NCBI GenBank assembly: GCA_949494735.1
Contig: CATABD010000004.1
Coordinates: 1 to 64,000, forward strand
Length of the DNA stretch: 64,000 bases
Reading direction: 5' to 3'
DNA from: an uncultured Oscillospiraceae bacterium
Lineage (GTDB): Bacteria > Bacillota > Clostridia > Oscillospirales > Oscillospiraceae
The notes below the pieces were generated by a model. It was not told the DNA's origin. It made no database searches and saw only the letters and a list, made by a program, of their open reading frames with translations. Made by a program: the position numbers and the translations under genes. The stretch's first letter is position 1, and each line of letters opens with the position of its first letter. Shown in pieces: positions 6,711 to 14,885 of this stretch.

Positions 6711-8114
6711 ATGAGTGAGCAGAGCGGATTCCCCTTTGGTGAAGTGTCCGACGGTGCCGGCTTGGATATCGACGCCATCTTCGGCGGCGCGTCCGGCGGT
6801 TCCGGCAGCGTAAACCCCTTTGAGTCGGCGTTGACCCAGCAGCCCGCGCCCATCCCGCAGGAGGCACCTCAGACAATAGCGCCCCAACCCGTACCCCAGG
6901 CGGTTCAGCAGCCCGCGCCGTCTGTGTTCCAGAACGTCCAGCCCATTCCGCCCGCCCCGGTCCCGGCGGCGCAGCCCGCTCCGGCCCCCGCGCCTGCGGC
7001 GGCCCCGGCAGCCCAGCCCCCATTGGATATCGACCCCCTGGCCGCCGCTATGGCGGAGCAGGAGGCCAAGACTGAACAGAAAGCGGCCAAGTCCCTGTTT
7101 GAGAAGGCCCCGGTGTTTCTCTACGGCAGCGCCCGGGAGGACATCGCCGACCCCGGCATGACCTTTGAGGAGCTTCGCATCGCCAAGTCGGAGGACTTCC
7201 CTGAGCTGGCCGAGGGCAAGAAGGTGTCCTGGACGGTGGAGTACGGCAAGACCGTCAAGCCCATCGCAGACCCCAAGGGCACCACCATCGCCTCCGTCAA
7301 GAAAGAGATCGAGCTGTCCAAGGCGTTCCTGGACAACCTCAAAAAGGCCAAGAACAAGAACCCGGACTGCCTGGTGAAGCCCCGTGTCACCGCCCAGAGC
7401 AAGGGCATCGCCGCCTATAAGGGCGTGTTCGCCTCATTGGAGGAGGCCCGGGCGTCGGACAAGGCCATCTGCACCATCCCCGGCGCGGACGGCAGGGTGT
7501 ACGAGCTGCGCAAAAACGAGCTGGGCGAATTCATCGCTCCCAAAGACTGCGTGATCGACCTGGAATCGGTCAGGGCCGGGTTTACCCCGGCCCTCCCGCT
7601 GGTTCCCATGGAGCTGCTGGCCCAGATCATTTCCTTCTTTCGGTGCTGCATGACCGGCCCCGAGGAATTTGAGGCACTGGCCCACATCCTCTGGGACAAG
7701 CAGGAGCAGGAATTTGTGGTGCGCGTCCCTGAGCAGACGGTGACCAAATCCCACATCGACGCCGAGCTGAGCCGGGACGATCTGCCGGAGGAACGCTACC
7801 TCCACTATATCGACATCCACAGCCACAACAGCATGGAGGCCAAGTTCTCCTCTGTGGATGACAACGATGAGCGGGCCACCCGGATCTACATCGTGGTGGG
7901 ACGACTGGACAAGTTTTTCCCGGATATCACGGTGCGGATGTCCTGCGGCGGCACCTATCTGACGCTGCCCCCGGGGTGCGTGCTGGAAAGCTTTGGCGCG
8001 GTGTTTCCCGCCGAGTGGCGCACTCAGGTGAAGCTGCTGCGCAGAAGCGTCCCGCCGGTGCTGCGTCCCATGACCGGGACGCCGGGGGAGAAACTCTGGG
8101 AGGCTCGCCAATGA
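6711..8114 (+). CDS. JAB/JAMM domain protein (PRTRC-A-like isopeptidase)
   Basis: 467 residues from the ATG at 6711 (GAGAGGAG upstream); an earlier in-frame ATG at 6645 lies inside the terminator hairpin. Residues 1-40 are Gly/Ser-rich and 40-105 a Pro/Ala/Gln linker. A mixed alpha/beta middle domain covers about 125-300. The C-terminal domain carries a full JAMM motif: His370-Ser-His372, ten residues, then Asp383, with Ser380 in SxxD. JAMM enzymes are zinc isopeptidases that remove or process ubiquitin-like proteins. The stop overlaps the ThiF start (ATGA), so enzyme and E1 are coupled. In PRTRC systems a JAB protein is likewise adjacent to ThiF. Part of the middle domain loosely recalls PRTRC-C. 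Confidence 0.82.
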   Translation: MSEQSGFPFGEVSDGAGLDIDAIFGGASGGSGSVNPFESALTQQPAPIPQEAPQTIAPQPVPQAVQQPAPSVFQNVQPIPPAPVPAAQPAPAPAPAAAPAAQPPLDIDPLAAAMAEQEAKTEQKAAKSLFEKAPVFLYGSAREDIADPGMTFEELRIAKSEDFPELAEGKKVSWTVEYGKTVKPIADPKGTTIASVKKEIELSKAFLDNLKKAKNKNPDCLVKPRVTAQSKGIAAYKGVFASLEEARASDKAICTIPGADGRVYELRKNELGEFIAPKDCVIDLESVRAGFTPALPLVPMELLAQIISFFRCCMTGPEEFEALAHILWDKQEQEFVVRVPEQTVTKSHIDAELSRDDLPEERYLHYIDIHSHNSMEAKFSSVDDNDERATRIYIVVGRLDKFFPDITVRMSCGGTYLTLPPGCVLESFGAVFPAEWRTQVKLLRRSVPPVLRPMTGTPGEKLWEARQ

Positions 8115-8890
8115 AGTTTTCTATGACCCGCCCGGTGAAGATCGTCATGCTGGGCGCGGGCGGCACAGGAGGCCACATCGCGCCCCACCTGTACCGGCTG
8201 CTGTACTCCCTGCGCCGCCCGGTGCGGTTCATCCTCTGCGACGGCAACGTGGTGGAGGAAAAGAACCTGGTGCGGCAGAACTTTACCCCCGCCGATCTGG
8301 GGGAGAACAAGGCCAAAGTGCTGGCGGAGCGGTATTCCGCCGTGTTCGGCCTGGAGACGGAATATGTACCCTCCTTCGTGGAGGATGAGGATCAGCTTGG
8401 CTCCCTGCTGGAACCGGGCTATCTTTGGATGCGCCAGCCCGGCCACGCTTACAACGTGCGGGTATCGGAGCTGGTGATCCTCATCGGCGCGGTGGACAAC
8501 AACAAATCCCGGCAGCTGTGCCACCGGATGTTCTACCGGGCCACAGAGCTGATTTACATTGACAGCGGCAACGGAGAGTTCACCGGCCAGGTGGTGTGCG
8601 GCGTGCGCCGGGGCGGCAAAACCTATTACCCACCCATCGGCATCGTCTATCCGGACGTGCTGGTGGAGACGGACAAGTTCCCCACGGAGCTGTCCTGCGC
8701 CGAGGCGTCGGTGTCAGCCCCCCAGAGTATGGCGGCCAACATCACGGCGGCCACCATTGTGGTGGACATGGTCTACAACATTTTGGCCACGGGCAGCAGC
8801 ACCGTACGGAAAGTAACCTTTTCCACTCAGACTGTCAACGTGCGGCCTGAGCTGCAAAAAACAAGTACAAGGAGGAAACAAGCGGCATGA
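8111..8890 (+). CDS. ThiF/E1-like adenylyltransferase (PRTRC-ThiF type)
   Basis: 259 residues. The nucleotide-binding loop GAGGTG is at residues 15-20, the acidic strand end CDGN and ENKA follow, and DNNKSR lies near 129-134, all typical of the ThiF/MoeB/E1 superfamily. Cys196 in LSCAEASVSAPQS is the candidate thioester or sulfur-carrying cysteine. There is no CxxC pair for the structural zinc of ThiF/MoeB. The protein would adenylate the C terminus of a ubiquitin-like partner. It overlaps the JAB gene upstream and the sliding clamp gene downstream, each by ATGA, so three quite different activities are made in fixed proportion. Confidence 0.88.
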   Translation: MKFSMTRPVKIVMLGAGGTGGHIAPHLYRLLYSLRRPVRFILCDGNVVEEKNLVRQNFTPADLGENKAKVLAERYSAVFGLETEYVPSFVEDEDQLGSLLEPGYLWMRQPGHAYNVRVSELVILIGAVDNNKSRQLCHRMFYRATELIYIDSGNGEFTGQVVCGVRRGGKTYYPPIGIVYPDVLVETDKFPTELSCAEASVSAPQSMAANITAATIVVDMVYNILATGSSTVRKVTFSTQTVNVRPELQKTSTRRKQAA

Positions 8891-9990
8891 GAACAAGAGT
8901 AGACGCGAAAGCGTTCATCCAGGCACTGGACAGGGTGAGCGGCCTGATCCGCAAATCGGCCATCCCCGTCCTGAACGCCGTGCTGGTTCGGTTCGAGGAG
9001 GACCGCTGTACCCTGACCTCCACCAACATAGAAGCCTACCTGTCCGCGGTGCTGCCCGCCCAGGGGGACGCCTTTGCCTTTTTGCTGGACCGCCCCCGCG
9101 AGACCGCCCGGGCCTTCCGGCAGTTTGAGGGCGAATTGGCCCTGGAGCAGACGGAAACAGGGGAAGGCGACCGGCGGCGGATCAAGCTGGTTCTGTCCTG
9201 CGGGCCCCGTTCCGCGGAGCTGCACCCGTTTCTGCCCGAGGATTTTCCCCGGTATCCGATCTGGGAAGCGAAGGACAGCTTCACCGCCAACGCCGCCCGG
9301 CTGTACGCCCGCGTGGAGCGGGTGAAATACGCTGTGGGGATTCCTCGTAAAGAGGAGGCCAGGGCCTGCGTGGTCAGCGTGCAGTTCAGCGGGAACCGCG
9401 TCTACGCTTTGGACGGCTGCCGCATGGCATGGGATACCGACCCGGAGCTGGATGTGCCCCGGCCCTTTATGGCAGCCCCAGACGCGCTGGAGCATTTGAA
9501 GCTGTTCGGGGATCAGGCGGTCTCCGTCCGGCTGGGGGAGCGGTACGCCGAGGTGGCCGATGGCGTGACGTCGCTGCTGTTCCGTCTGCCGGAGGGCGAG
9601 CTGTTCAAGCTGGACAGCGCCATCCCGGAGCGGTATCAGGTGGAAGCCCAGGTGTCCCCAGCGGAGTTCCTGGCCGAGCTGAAGTATCTGAAGCGATCCC
9701 TGCGGGGAAATCGCGCCCACATGGTGCGCTTCAGCGGCGGCAACCTGCTGGCCGAATCCGCGGGAGAGCGGTACGCCACTAAAATCTCGGCCACCGGGTG
9801 CGACGGCGTAGAATTTGGGTTCAACCTGGACTACATGGCGGACGCCCTGGAGCAGTTTGGCAAGGAACCATCTGTGAAAATGAAAGTAAGCGCCGGTTCC
9901 CTTGGCCCGATCATCTTTGAGGCCGATGGCCGGAACGACCACGCCATGGTGCTGCCTGTGCGGCTGAAAGAAGCCAGCAGGGCCGCGTAA
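8887..9990 (+). CDS. DNA polymerase III beta clamp paralog
   Basis: 367 residues, the normal length of DnaN, with three clamp repeats. The first carries KSAIPVLNAVLVRF and CTLTSTNIEAYLS, the middle YALDGCRMAW, and the end PIIFEADGRNDHAMVLPVRL, matching the closing strand of DnaN. It probably encircles DNA and recruits polymerase or repair proteins. Finding it in a tight operon with ThiF, Rad52 and SbcC-like genes, without dnaA or recF neighbours, marks it as an element-encoded second clamp. The final tail is divergent from housekeeping DnaN. Confidence 0.85.
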   Translation: MRTRVDAKAFIQALDRVSGLIRKSAIPVLNAVLVRFEEDRCTLTSTNIEAYLSAVLPAQGDAFAFLLDRPRETARAFRQFEGELALEQTETGEGDRRRIKLVLSCGPRSAELHPFLPEDFPRYPIWEAKDSFTANAARLYARVERVKYAVGIPRKEEARACVVSVQFSGNRVYALDGCRMAWDTDPELDVPRPFMAAPDALEHLKLFGDQAVSVRLGERYAEVADGVTSLLFRLPEGELFKLDSAIPERYQVEAQVSPAEFLAELKYLKRSLRGNRAHMVRFSGGNLLAESAGERYATKISATGCDGVEFGFNLDYMADALEQFGKEPSVKMKVSAGSLGPIIFEADGRNDHAMVLPVRLKEASRAA

Positions 9991-10003
9991 AAAGGAGAAA
10001 ACT

Positions 10004-10477
10004 ATGGATTTCAAAGAATTTAACAGGCTCTACCGCAAGGATACTATCTCGTTTTTGATCGCCCTGAACCTGTACCTGGGCTACGGAAGCACCGTACTCA
10101 GGGCGGGCTCCAGGGAGGATCTTTCCGGGGCGGCGGCCCTGGAGATCTCAAGCCTGTTCGCGGAAGAAAAGCGGGATCACATCATCGAAACGGCGCGGAA
10201 GCTGGCCGAGATGGAGCCCAACGATTTGATCCCGTACATCTCCCAGTGCGGCATCCGTGCCGGGGCCAGCAGCTCGGATGAGCCTGGCGTCTGCCCGGTG
10301 TGCGGCGGCAGGATCAGGTACGACCACCAAGGCTCCTCGGAGTGGAACTTCATCCTGACCTGGCAGTGCCTGGACTGTCAGGCCACCGGCGAGGAGAACC
10401 ACCACCTGGTGTTTGACGCCCACTATAACCTGCATGAGAAGAACGGGGATCCCATTCCCCGGAGATATCAGAAATAG
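10004..10477 (+). CDS. Zinc-ribbon protein of unknown function
   Basis: 157 residues. The first ~85 form a helical part (DFKEFNRLYRKDTISFLIALN). The second half has a zinc ribbon with Cys97-Cys100 (CPVC) and Cys122-Cys125 (CLDC), 21 residues apart. No signal peptide. ATG at 10004 follows AAAGGAGAAAACT. The zinc ribbon suggests a DNA, RNA or protein contact; nothing more specific can be said. It lies between the sliding clamp and the bactofilin-like gene in the same operon. Confidence 0.75.
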   Translation: MDFKEFNRLYRKDTISFLIALNLYLGYGSTVLRAGSREDLSGAAALEISSLFAEEKRDHIIETARKLAEMEPNDLIPYISQCGIRAGASSSDEPGVCPVCGGRIRYDHQGSSEWNFILTWQCLDCQATGEENHHLVFDAHYNLHEKNGDPIPRRYQK

Positions 10478-10491
10478 GAGGAGAGCGCACA

Positions 10492-11061
10492 ATGAAAACC
10501 GTTTATATCCCCACCGGGACAGAAGTTTCCCATATGAACCTAGCCACCGGGCATTTGGTGGTAGACGGCAGCCTGACCATCACCGGCACGCTCAAGGCCA
10601 AAACCATCGGAGGCCGGGGCTTCGTGGAGGCGGGCACTGTGTCCGCCGACGGCATCCAGGTGGATGATCTGAAGGCGGTCAGCGTCACCTGCCGGCGGCT
10701 GTACGCAAAGCGGGCGGAGGCGTCCCAGATCTTCGCGTCGGAGGGCATTGACGTGTCCTGTTTCCTGGGCGCGGACCGGGTAGTGACGCCCAAGCTGACC
10801 GTGGCTCTCAGCGACATCGACGAGGTGACGGTGGATGAGACTGTCCACCTGCCGCCGAAAAAGCGGAGCCTGCTCCGCTTCTGGCTGGCGTCCGCCTTGC
10901 GGTCGCTGTTGATCAGGCTCACCGCAGATGACGGGAGCCAGGTAATCGACGCGGAGTATAAGCCCGCAGATGAGCACAAAAATGTATACCAAATCGGAGC
11001 CCAGCGCAATGGGTCCGATTTGGAGAGGAGGAGTGGCGAGACAAATGAGCGTTCGGCGTAG
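10492..11061 (+). CDS. Bactofilin-like (polymer-forming beta-helix) protein
   Basis: 189 residues. Residues 15-115 show repeating short beta strands with small-residue turns (LVVDGSLTITGTLKAKTIGG, then VEAGTVSADGIQVDDLKAV), the spacing expected of a bactofilin-type right-handed beta helix. The C-terminal 50 residues are polar and possibly disordered. Bactofilins self-assemble into filaments and have been linked to chromosome or plasmid segregation scaffolds in some bacteria; that role here is inference. ATG at 10492 follows AGGAGAGCGCACA. Confidence 0.6.
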   Translation: MKTVYIPTGTEVSHMNLATGHLVVDGSLTITGTLKAKTIGGRGFVEAGTVSADGIQVDDLKAVSVTCRRLYAKRAEASQIFASEGIDVSCFLGADRVVTPKLTVALSDIDEVTVDETVHLPPKKRSLLRFWLASALRSLLIRLTADDGSQVIDAEYKPADEHKNVYQIGAQRNGSDLERRSGETNERSA

Positions 11062-11166
11062 CCGGAAGCAAAGGATGTGAAGCCTATGACAACGAGGCTG
11101 CGGGCGAACCAAGGGACAGGGAGCGGCCGCTTCCTGTCCTCCCATTACATCGAGGAGGTCAAGAAA

Positions 11167-11616
11167 ATGTCCCACAAATCACAGGAAAGGAATATGCGCA
11201 GGCTGGCCGGGCTGCTGGGCCAGGAGCTGAGCTATATCTGGGGCGGGAAAGAGAGCGGCCCCAACGGCGCGAAGAAGCAATTTTTGAATACGGGCCGGAC
11301 ATTCCTCCGGGCGCTGGGCAAAGACCTGGGCCTGCGGGACGCCGAGGCGCACTCTAATCCCGGCGGCATCGCCGTGCCTGGGGACTGCTCCCTGATCGGG
11401 ATGTGGCAGACCAACGGGCTGTATGTCCATCTGTCCCAGCCCTGCTGCGACCGGGAGCGGGTGCTGCTCTACCGCACCGTCCGCCACAGCAAAGACTACA
11501 CCGGCGGGCGGAATCTGTATCTCACCCGCCGGGATCTGGCGGAGATGAGCTATCCCGACCTGCTGTTCCTTCTGGCGTCGGTGCGGGAGGAGGGCGCCCA
11601 TGAGCGGGCAGCCTGA
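11167..11616 (+). CDS. Hypothetical protein of the element operon
   Basis: 149 residues from ATG 11167, chosen because CGAGGAGGTC lies 7 bases upstream; in-frame ATGs at 11077 and 11086 would add about 30 residues with no good ribosome binding site. The N-terminal half is basic (RNMRRLAGLLGQELSYIWGG), the second half mixed alpha/beta (GDCSLIGMWQTNGLYVHLS, YTGGRNLYLTRRDL). No family recognised. The last 17 bases overlap the start of the methyltransferase gene. Confidence 0.72.
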   Translation: MSHKSQERNMRRLAGLLGQELSYIWGGKESGPNGAKKQFLNTGRTFLRALGKDLGLRDAEAHSNPGGIAVPGDCSLIGMWQTNGLYVHLSQPCCDRERVLLYRTVRHSKDYTGGRNLYLTRRDLAEMSYPDLLFLLASVREEGAHERAA

Positions 11617-13015
11617 CGTATCTCAGGCCGGACAGCGCAGCTATGCCCTGGAGAGGCTGCGGGGGCTTCAAAGTGAAGTCCCCCAGCTCACCCAGGCCAT
11701 GGTGCTGTGCCGGGCCAGGGTGGAGCAGCACCGAAACACCGACCTTGCCGCCGCCCGGGACGAGTACAATGATTTGCAAAATGCCCGGAAGCGGCTCGCT
11801 GAGGCGTTGGGCGAGGTCCAGCTTTTGCTGATGGAGGTGGAGGAATACCATCTGGCCGCCAACGCGGGACAGCTGAAGGAGGGCCTGCTGGGCTTTGACC
11901 TGCTGAGCAATACCTACCGCCCGGTATACGACGCGCTGAACGGCTTTGCCGCCCGGCTTCCCGTGGACGGAACTACCAACGCCCAAGTGGTGGGGCGGCT
12001 GATGAACAACATTAAAATGGGCTATTACCCCACCGACCCGGACAACATCTCGCTGATTTTGAAGGGCGTCCAGTTCCCGGAGGGTGTCACCACCAACCTG
12101 CTGGACCCCTGCTGCGGCTGCGGAAAGGCTCTGCGGCAGATGGCCGACGGGAACAACTGCTACACCTACGGCGTGGAGCTGGACGGGGCCCGGGCCGATG
12201 AGGCACAGACCCGGCTCCATCGGGTGGGCTTCGGCAGCTTCTTTTTCAGCCAGGTCAGCGCCAACGCCTTTCATCTGCTGTTTCTCAACCCGCCCTACCT
12301 GTCCGTCCTCAATGAGAGCGGCGGCCGGGCGCGGCACGAGAAGCGGTTCCTCATCGAAAGTCTGGGCACGCTTGCCCTGGGCGGGCTGCTGGTGTATGTG
12401 ATCCCCTATTACCGGCTCACGCCGGATATTTGCCGGGTACTGACGGACAATTTTGAAAACCTGAGCCTGTGGCGGTTTACCGATGCCGAGTTCAAAAAGT
12501 TCAAGCAGGCGGCCATCCTGGGCACTCGAAAAAAACGGGATGTTGTTCCCCAGGATACCCAATGGCTGGAGTGGTTTTCCACCCATCCCGGTTCCATTCC
12601 CTGCCTCACGGAATTGCCCGAGGGGCGCTACGCGCTCCCAGCCAAACCGCTGGAGGTAAAGACCTTCCGGGGTGAGAAGTTCAACAAGAAGGAGCTGGAG
12701 CGGCAGCTGGGCCGTTCGGACAGCTTTCAGCGGATGATGGCCCGCAGCGAGCTGGACAGCGGGGTGAAGCGCCCGCCGCTGCCCCTGTCCATCAGCCAGA
12801 TCGGTCTGATCGGCGGCTCGGGGTTGATTAACGGCCTGATCGAGTGTGACACGCCCCACGTCATCAAGGGACGGATTGTGAAGGTGACCCGGAACGAGAC
12901 GGAGGAGCAGTTTGACGCCAAGGGGCGGCACACTGGCGCTGAGCTCCACGAGACCATTACCAACAAAATGATATTCAACATCTTGACGCCCAACGGCTTC
13001 AAGGCGCTGACGTAG
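11600..13015 (+). CDS. N6-adenine DNA methyltransferase (DUF6094-type)
   Basis: 471 residues. A helical N terminus with coiled-coil character (about 15-90) precedes the catalytic domain. The AdoMet motif is DPCCGCGK at 169-176 and the N6-amino-MTase motif NPPY at 230-233. The C-terminal ~200 residues are a divergent extension, a possible target recognition part. No restriction enzyme gene is adjacent, so this is probably an orphan methyltransferase, of the kind found on plasmids and phages. The start at 11600 overlaps the previous gene by 17 bases, consistent with the packed operon. Confidence 0.85.
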   Translation: MSGQPDVSQAGQRSYALERLRGLQSEVPQLTQAMVLCRARVEQHRNTDLAAARDEYNDLQNARKRLAEALGEVQLLLMEVEEYHLAANAGQLKEGLLGFDLLSNTYRPVYDALNGFAARLPVDGTTNAQVVGRLMNNIKMGYYPTDPDNISLILKGVQFPEGVTTNLLDPCCGCGKALRQMADGNNCYTYGVELDGARADEAQTRLHRVGFGSFFFSQVSANAFHLLFLNPPYLSVLNESGGRARHEKRFLIESLGTLALGGLLVYVIPYYRLTPDICRVLTDNFENLSLWRFTDAEFKKFKQAAILGTRKKRDVVPQDTQWLEWFSTHPGSIPCLTELPEGRYALPAKPLEVKTFRGEKFNKKELERQLGRSDSFQRMMARSELDSGVKRPPLPLSISQIGLIGGSGLINGLIECDTPHVIKGRIVKVTRNETEEQFDAKGRHTGAELHETITNKMIFNILTPNGFKALT

Positions 13016-13027
13016 AGGAGAATTTTT

Positions 13028-13312
13028 ATGAGTGTTATTACTGTGAATCCCCGGTTCAACCCGGGCAGGCTGATGATTACCCGCAACGCGAAGAATGCGC
13101 TCCCCCGCAGAGAGGTGGACGCCGCCATCAACCGTCACCTGAGCGGGGACTGGGGCGATGTGTGCCAGTCCGATTGGCAGCGCAACGAGCAGGCGCTGCG
13201 CGATGGCGACAGGCTGTTGTCTGTCTACCAGACCCAGGCCGGCGAGAAGTTCTGGATCATCACGGAATCGGACCGTTCCACCACCACCGTCCTGCTCCCC
13301 AGCGACTGTTGA
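13028..13312 (+). CDS. Plasmid-type small protein of unknown function
   Basis: 94 residues. It has the pattern NPGRLMITRNAKNAL, then a helical part, HLSGDWGD, and a beta end DRSTTTVLLPSDC. I recall this pattern in short plasmid-related proteins of many bacteria, without known function. ATG at 13028 follows TAGAGGAGAATTTTT. It is encoded 12 bases after the methyltransferase. Confidence 0.75.
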   Translation: MSVITVNPRFNPGRLMITRNAKNALPRREVDAAINRHLSGDWGDVCQSDWQRNEQALRDGDRLLSVYQTQAGEKFWIITESDRSTTTVLLPSDC

Positions 13313-13324
13313 GGGGGTGGGCGC

Positions 13325-13624
13325 GTGAGTATGAAGCTGAACCTGAAACTGCTGTCCACCCGGTTTTCCCAGGCGAAGGAGCAGCTGTATGTGCCGGATG
13401 ACGGCGTCAACCCCTATCTGCTGGAGCATATTCTGCGCCCCAATCTAGAGGGGGAGTTTCTCCGCCTGGGGGACATCGACTTTGACGCTTTTGAAGCGGA
13501 CGACGTGCCCGCGCTGGAGGAGTATTACGACAGGCTGTATAAAACGTCGCAGAATCTCGCCCAGTTCGCGCAGACTGTGGCCCGGGTTCCGCCCGCCCCC
13601 AAGGCGGCGCGCGTGTTTTGCTGA
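13325..13624 (+). CDS. Small hypothetical protein
   Basis: 99 residues from a GTG at 13325; an ATG two codons later (13331) is an alternative start. GGGGGTGGGCGC lies just upstream. The product is acidic and helical in its second half (DFDAFEADDVPALEEYYDRLY). No family recognised. It sits 12 bases after the previous gene in the operon. Confidence 0.65.
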   Translation: MSMKLNLKLLSTRFSQAKEQLYVPDDGVNPYLLEHILRPNLEGEFLRLGDIDFDAFEADDVPALEEYYDRLYKTSQNLAQFAQTVARVPPAPKAARVFC

Positions 13625-13633
13625 GGTGCCGCC

Positions 13634-14203
13634 ATGGAGGATCTGAGTTCTTACTTTTTCCATATGCTGTACCTGGCGAAAACGGTTCATGACAATCCAA
13701 GATTGAAAAAAGGGTGGCCGTCGTTTAACAGCATTCCCCTGGATGAAGACGCGTTTTATGAGCTGTCCATGGAATTGGCTGTGTCGATCTTTGAAGATAC
13801 CAGCAGCTACTATAACGAGGAATCGGGTATAGAGACCTGGGTGCTGTCCGATCCCATGGTAGACCGCTTCTGTGAGCTGTGCGCACGGCTTGAAACGGAA
13901 AAAGGGCTGGAGGAGGGGATCAACCCCTACCGCCGAAACGCCGAGCAGGTGATCCACGAGGGTTTCCGTCTGAACAGCTACAGCTATGACTACGGCTGGC
14001 GGCTGTCCGCCGGTGATCGGGGACGCTGGTGTGTCCTGTTTTTCTCGAACGAGGAGTTTTATGGGCTGGAGGAACTGCCCATGGCATTTATGGAAATCCT
14101 GGACGGGTTTCAAGAGCTGAACCGGCAGCTGGAAGCGGTGCTGGGTCTGAACAAGATCGTCCCCATCTACTCGATGCCAAACGAATGGAAGGAGGCTGCG
14201 TGA
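13634..14203 (+). CDS. Hypothetical protein preceding the E2-like gene
   Basis: 189 residues, acidic, soluble. Aromatic-rich segments such as YSYDYGWRLS and WCVLFFSNEEFYG suggest a compact alpha/beta fold. The stop overlaps the next start (TGATG), so it is coupled to the E2-like protein and may work with it. I do not recognise the family; it could fill the place of PRTRC-E or -F type proteins, but no sequence match supports this. Confidence 0.7.
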   Translation: MEDLSSYFFHMLYLAKTVHDNPRLKKGWPSFNSIPLDEDAFYELSMELAVSIFEDTSSYYNEESGIETWVLSDPMVDRFCELCARLETEKGLEEGINPYRRNAEQVIHEGFRLNSYSYDYGWRLSAGDRGRWCVLFFSNEEFYGLEELPMAFMEILDGFQELNRQLEAVLGLNKIVPIYSMPNEWKEAA

Positions 14204-14880
14204 TGCGGCCAGAATTTGATATGACCATCCACATCAGCACCGAGCGCGGCGAGGTGGTGGTGGAGCAGCAAAAAGCGGGCGGCGTCACCACCCATAAAAA
14301 CATCACGCCCCAGGCCCTGTGCGACTGCTTCCTCACCAGCCGTTATGATGATGAACGCCGCCCTACCGGGCTGCTGCCCGAGGGCTGCATCGCGGTGGTG
14401 ATGGAGAAGAAGTACGTCACCTATTTCATGCGCTATCCGGAGCTGTACGCGGACATCACCTACTATGACACCGAGTACCGGGATTTCCCGCTGCCCCGGC
14501 TAGTGTTCGGCTTCCAGTATATGCCCCAGGAGGGCAAGGTGGCCGGATGCCGGGTCTGCGTGGCGAAGGATGAGCGGCGGCTGACGCCGGACACGCCCAC
14601 TTACCGTTACCCATTTTCCAACGTGCATGGGAACAACAGCATCTGCACTGGGAACAACGCCCTGCCCATCTACAGGGACCCCGCCCGGCTGCACACGCTG
14701 ATGGGCTATCTCCTGCGTCTGCCCAACAACAACGACCTCTATTCCAGGGACAACAACCGGCTCCATGCCGAGTACCGCGACCTCTTAGAGCAGATGAAGG
14801 GGAAAACGCCGTCCCACTATTACACCGATGTGCTGGTGCCGGACGGCGGAACACTGAGAGACTTTTTGGACGCGAGGTGA
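14203..14880 (+). CDS. Prokaryotic E2 family protein, PRTRC-B-like
   Basis: 225 residues from ATG 14203, which overlaps the previous stop. The segment TPDTPTYRYPFSNVHGNNSI followed by Cys148-Thr-Gly matches the PRTRC-B / Prok-E2_D pattern (RP.p.T.lY..PF.NV...G.iC.G). Upstream are the expected strands LPRLVFGFQYMP and GCRVCVAK. Cys148 is the candidate conjugating residue, His142 a nearby conserved candidate. Together with the ThiF-like and JAB proteins 5-7 kb upstream in the same operon this gives E1, E2 and deconjugase parts. Family assignment is by motif, not by search. Confidence 0.75.
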   Translation: MRPEFDMTIHISTERGEVVVEQQKAGGVTTHKNITPQALCDCFLTSRYDDERRPTGLLPEGCIAVVMEKKYVTYFMRYPELYADITYYDTEYRDFPLPRLVFGFQYMPQEGKVAGCRVCVAKDERRLTPDTPTYRYPFSNVHGNNSICTGNNALPIYRDPARLHTLMGYLLRLPNNNDLYSRDNNRLHAEYRDLLEQMKGKTPSHYYTDVLVPDGGTLRDFLDAR

Positions 14881-14885
14881 ACACA

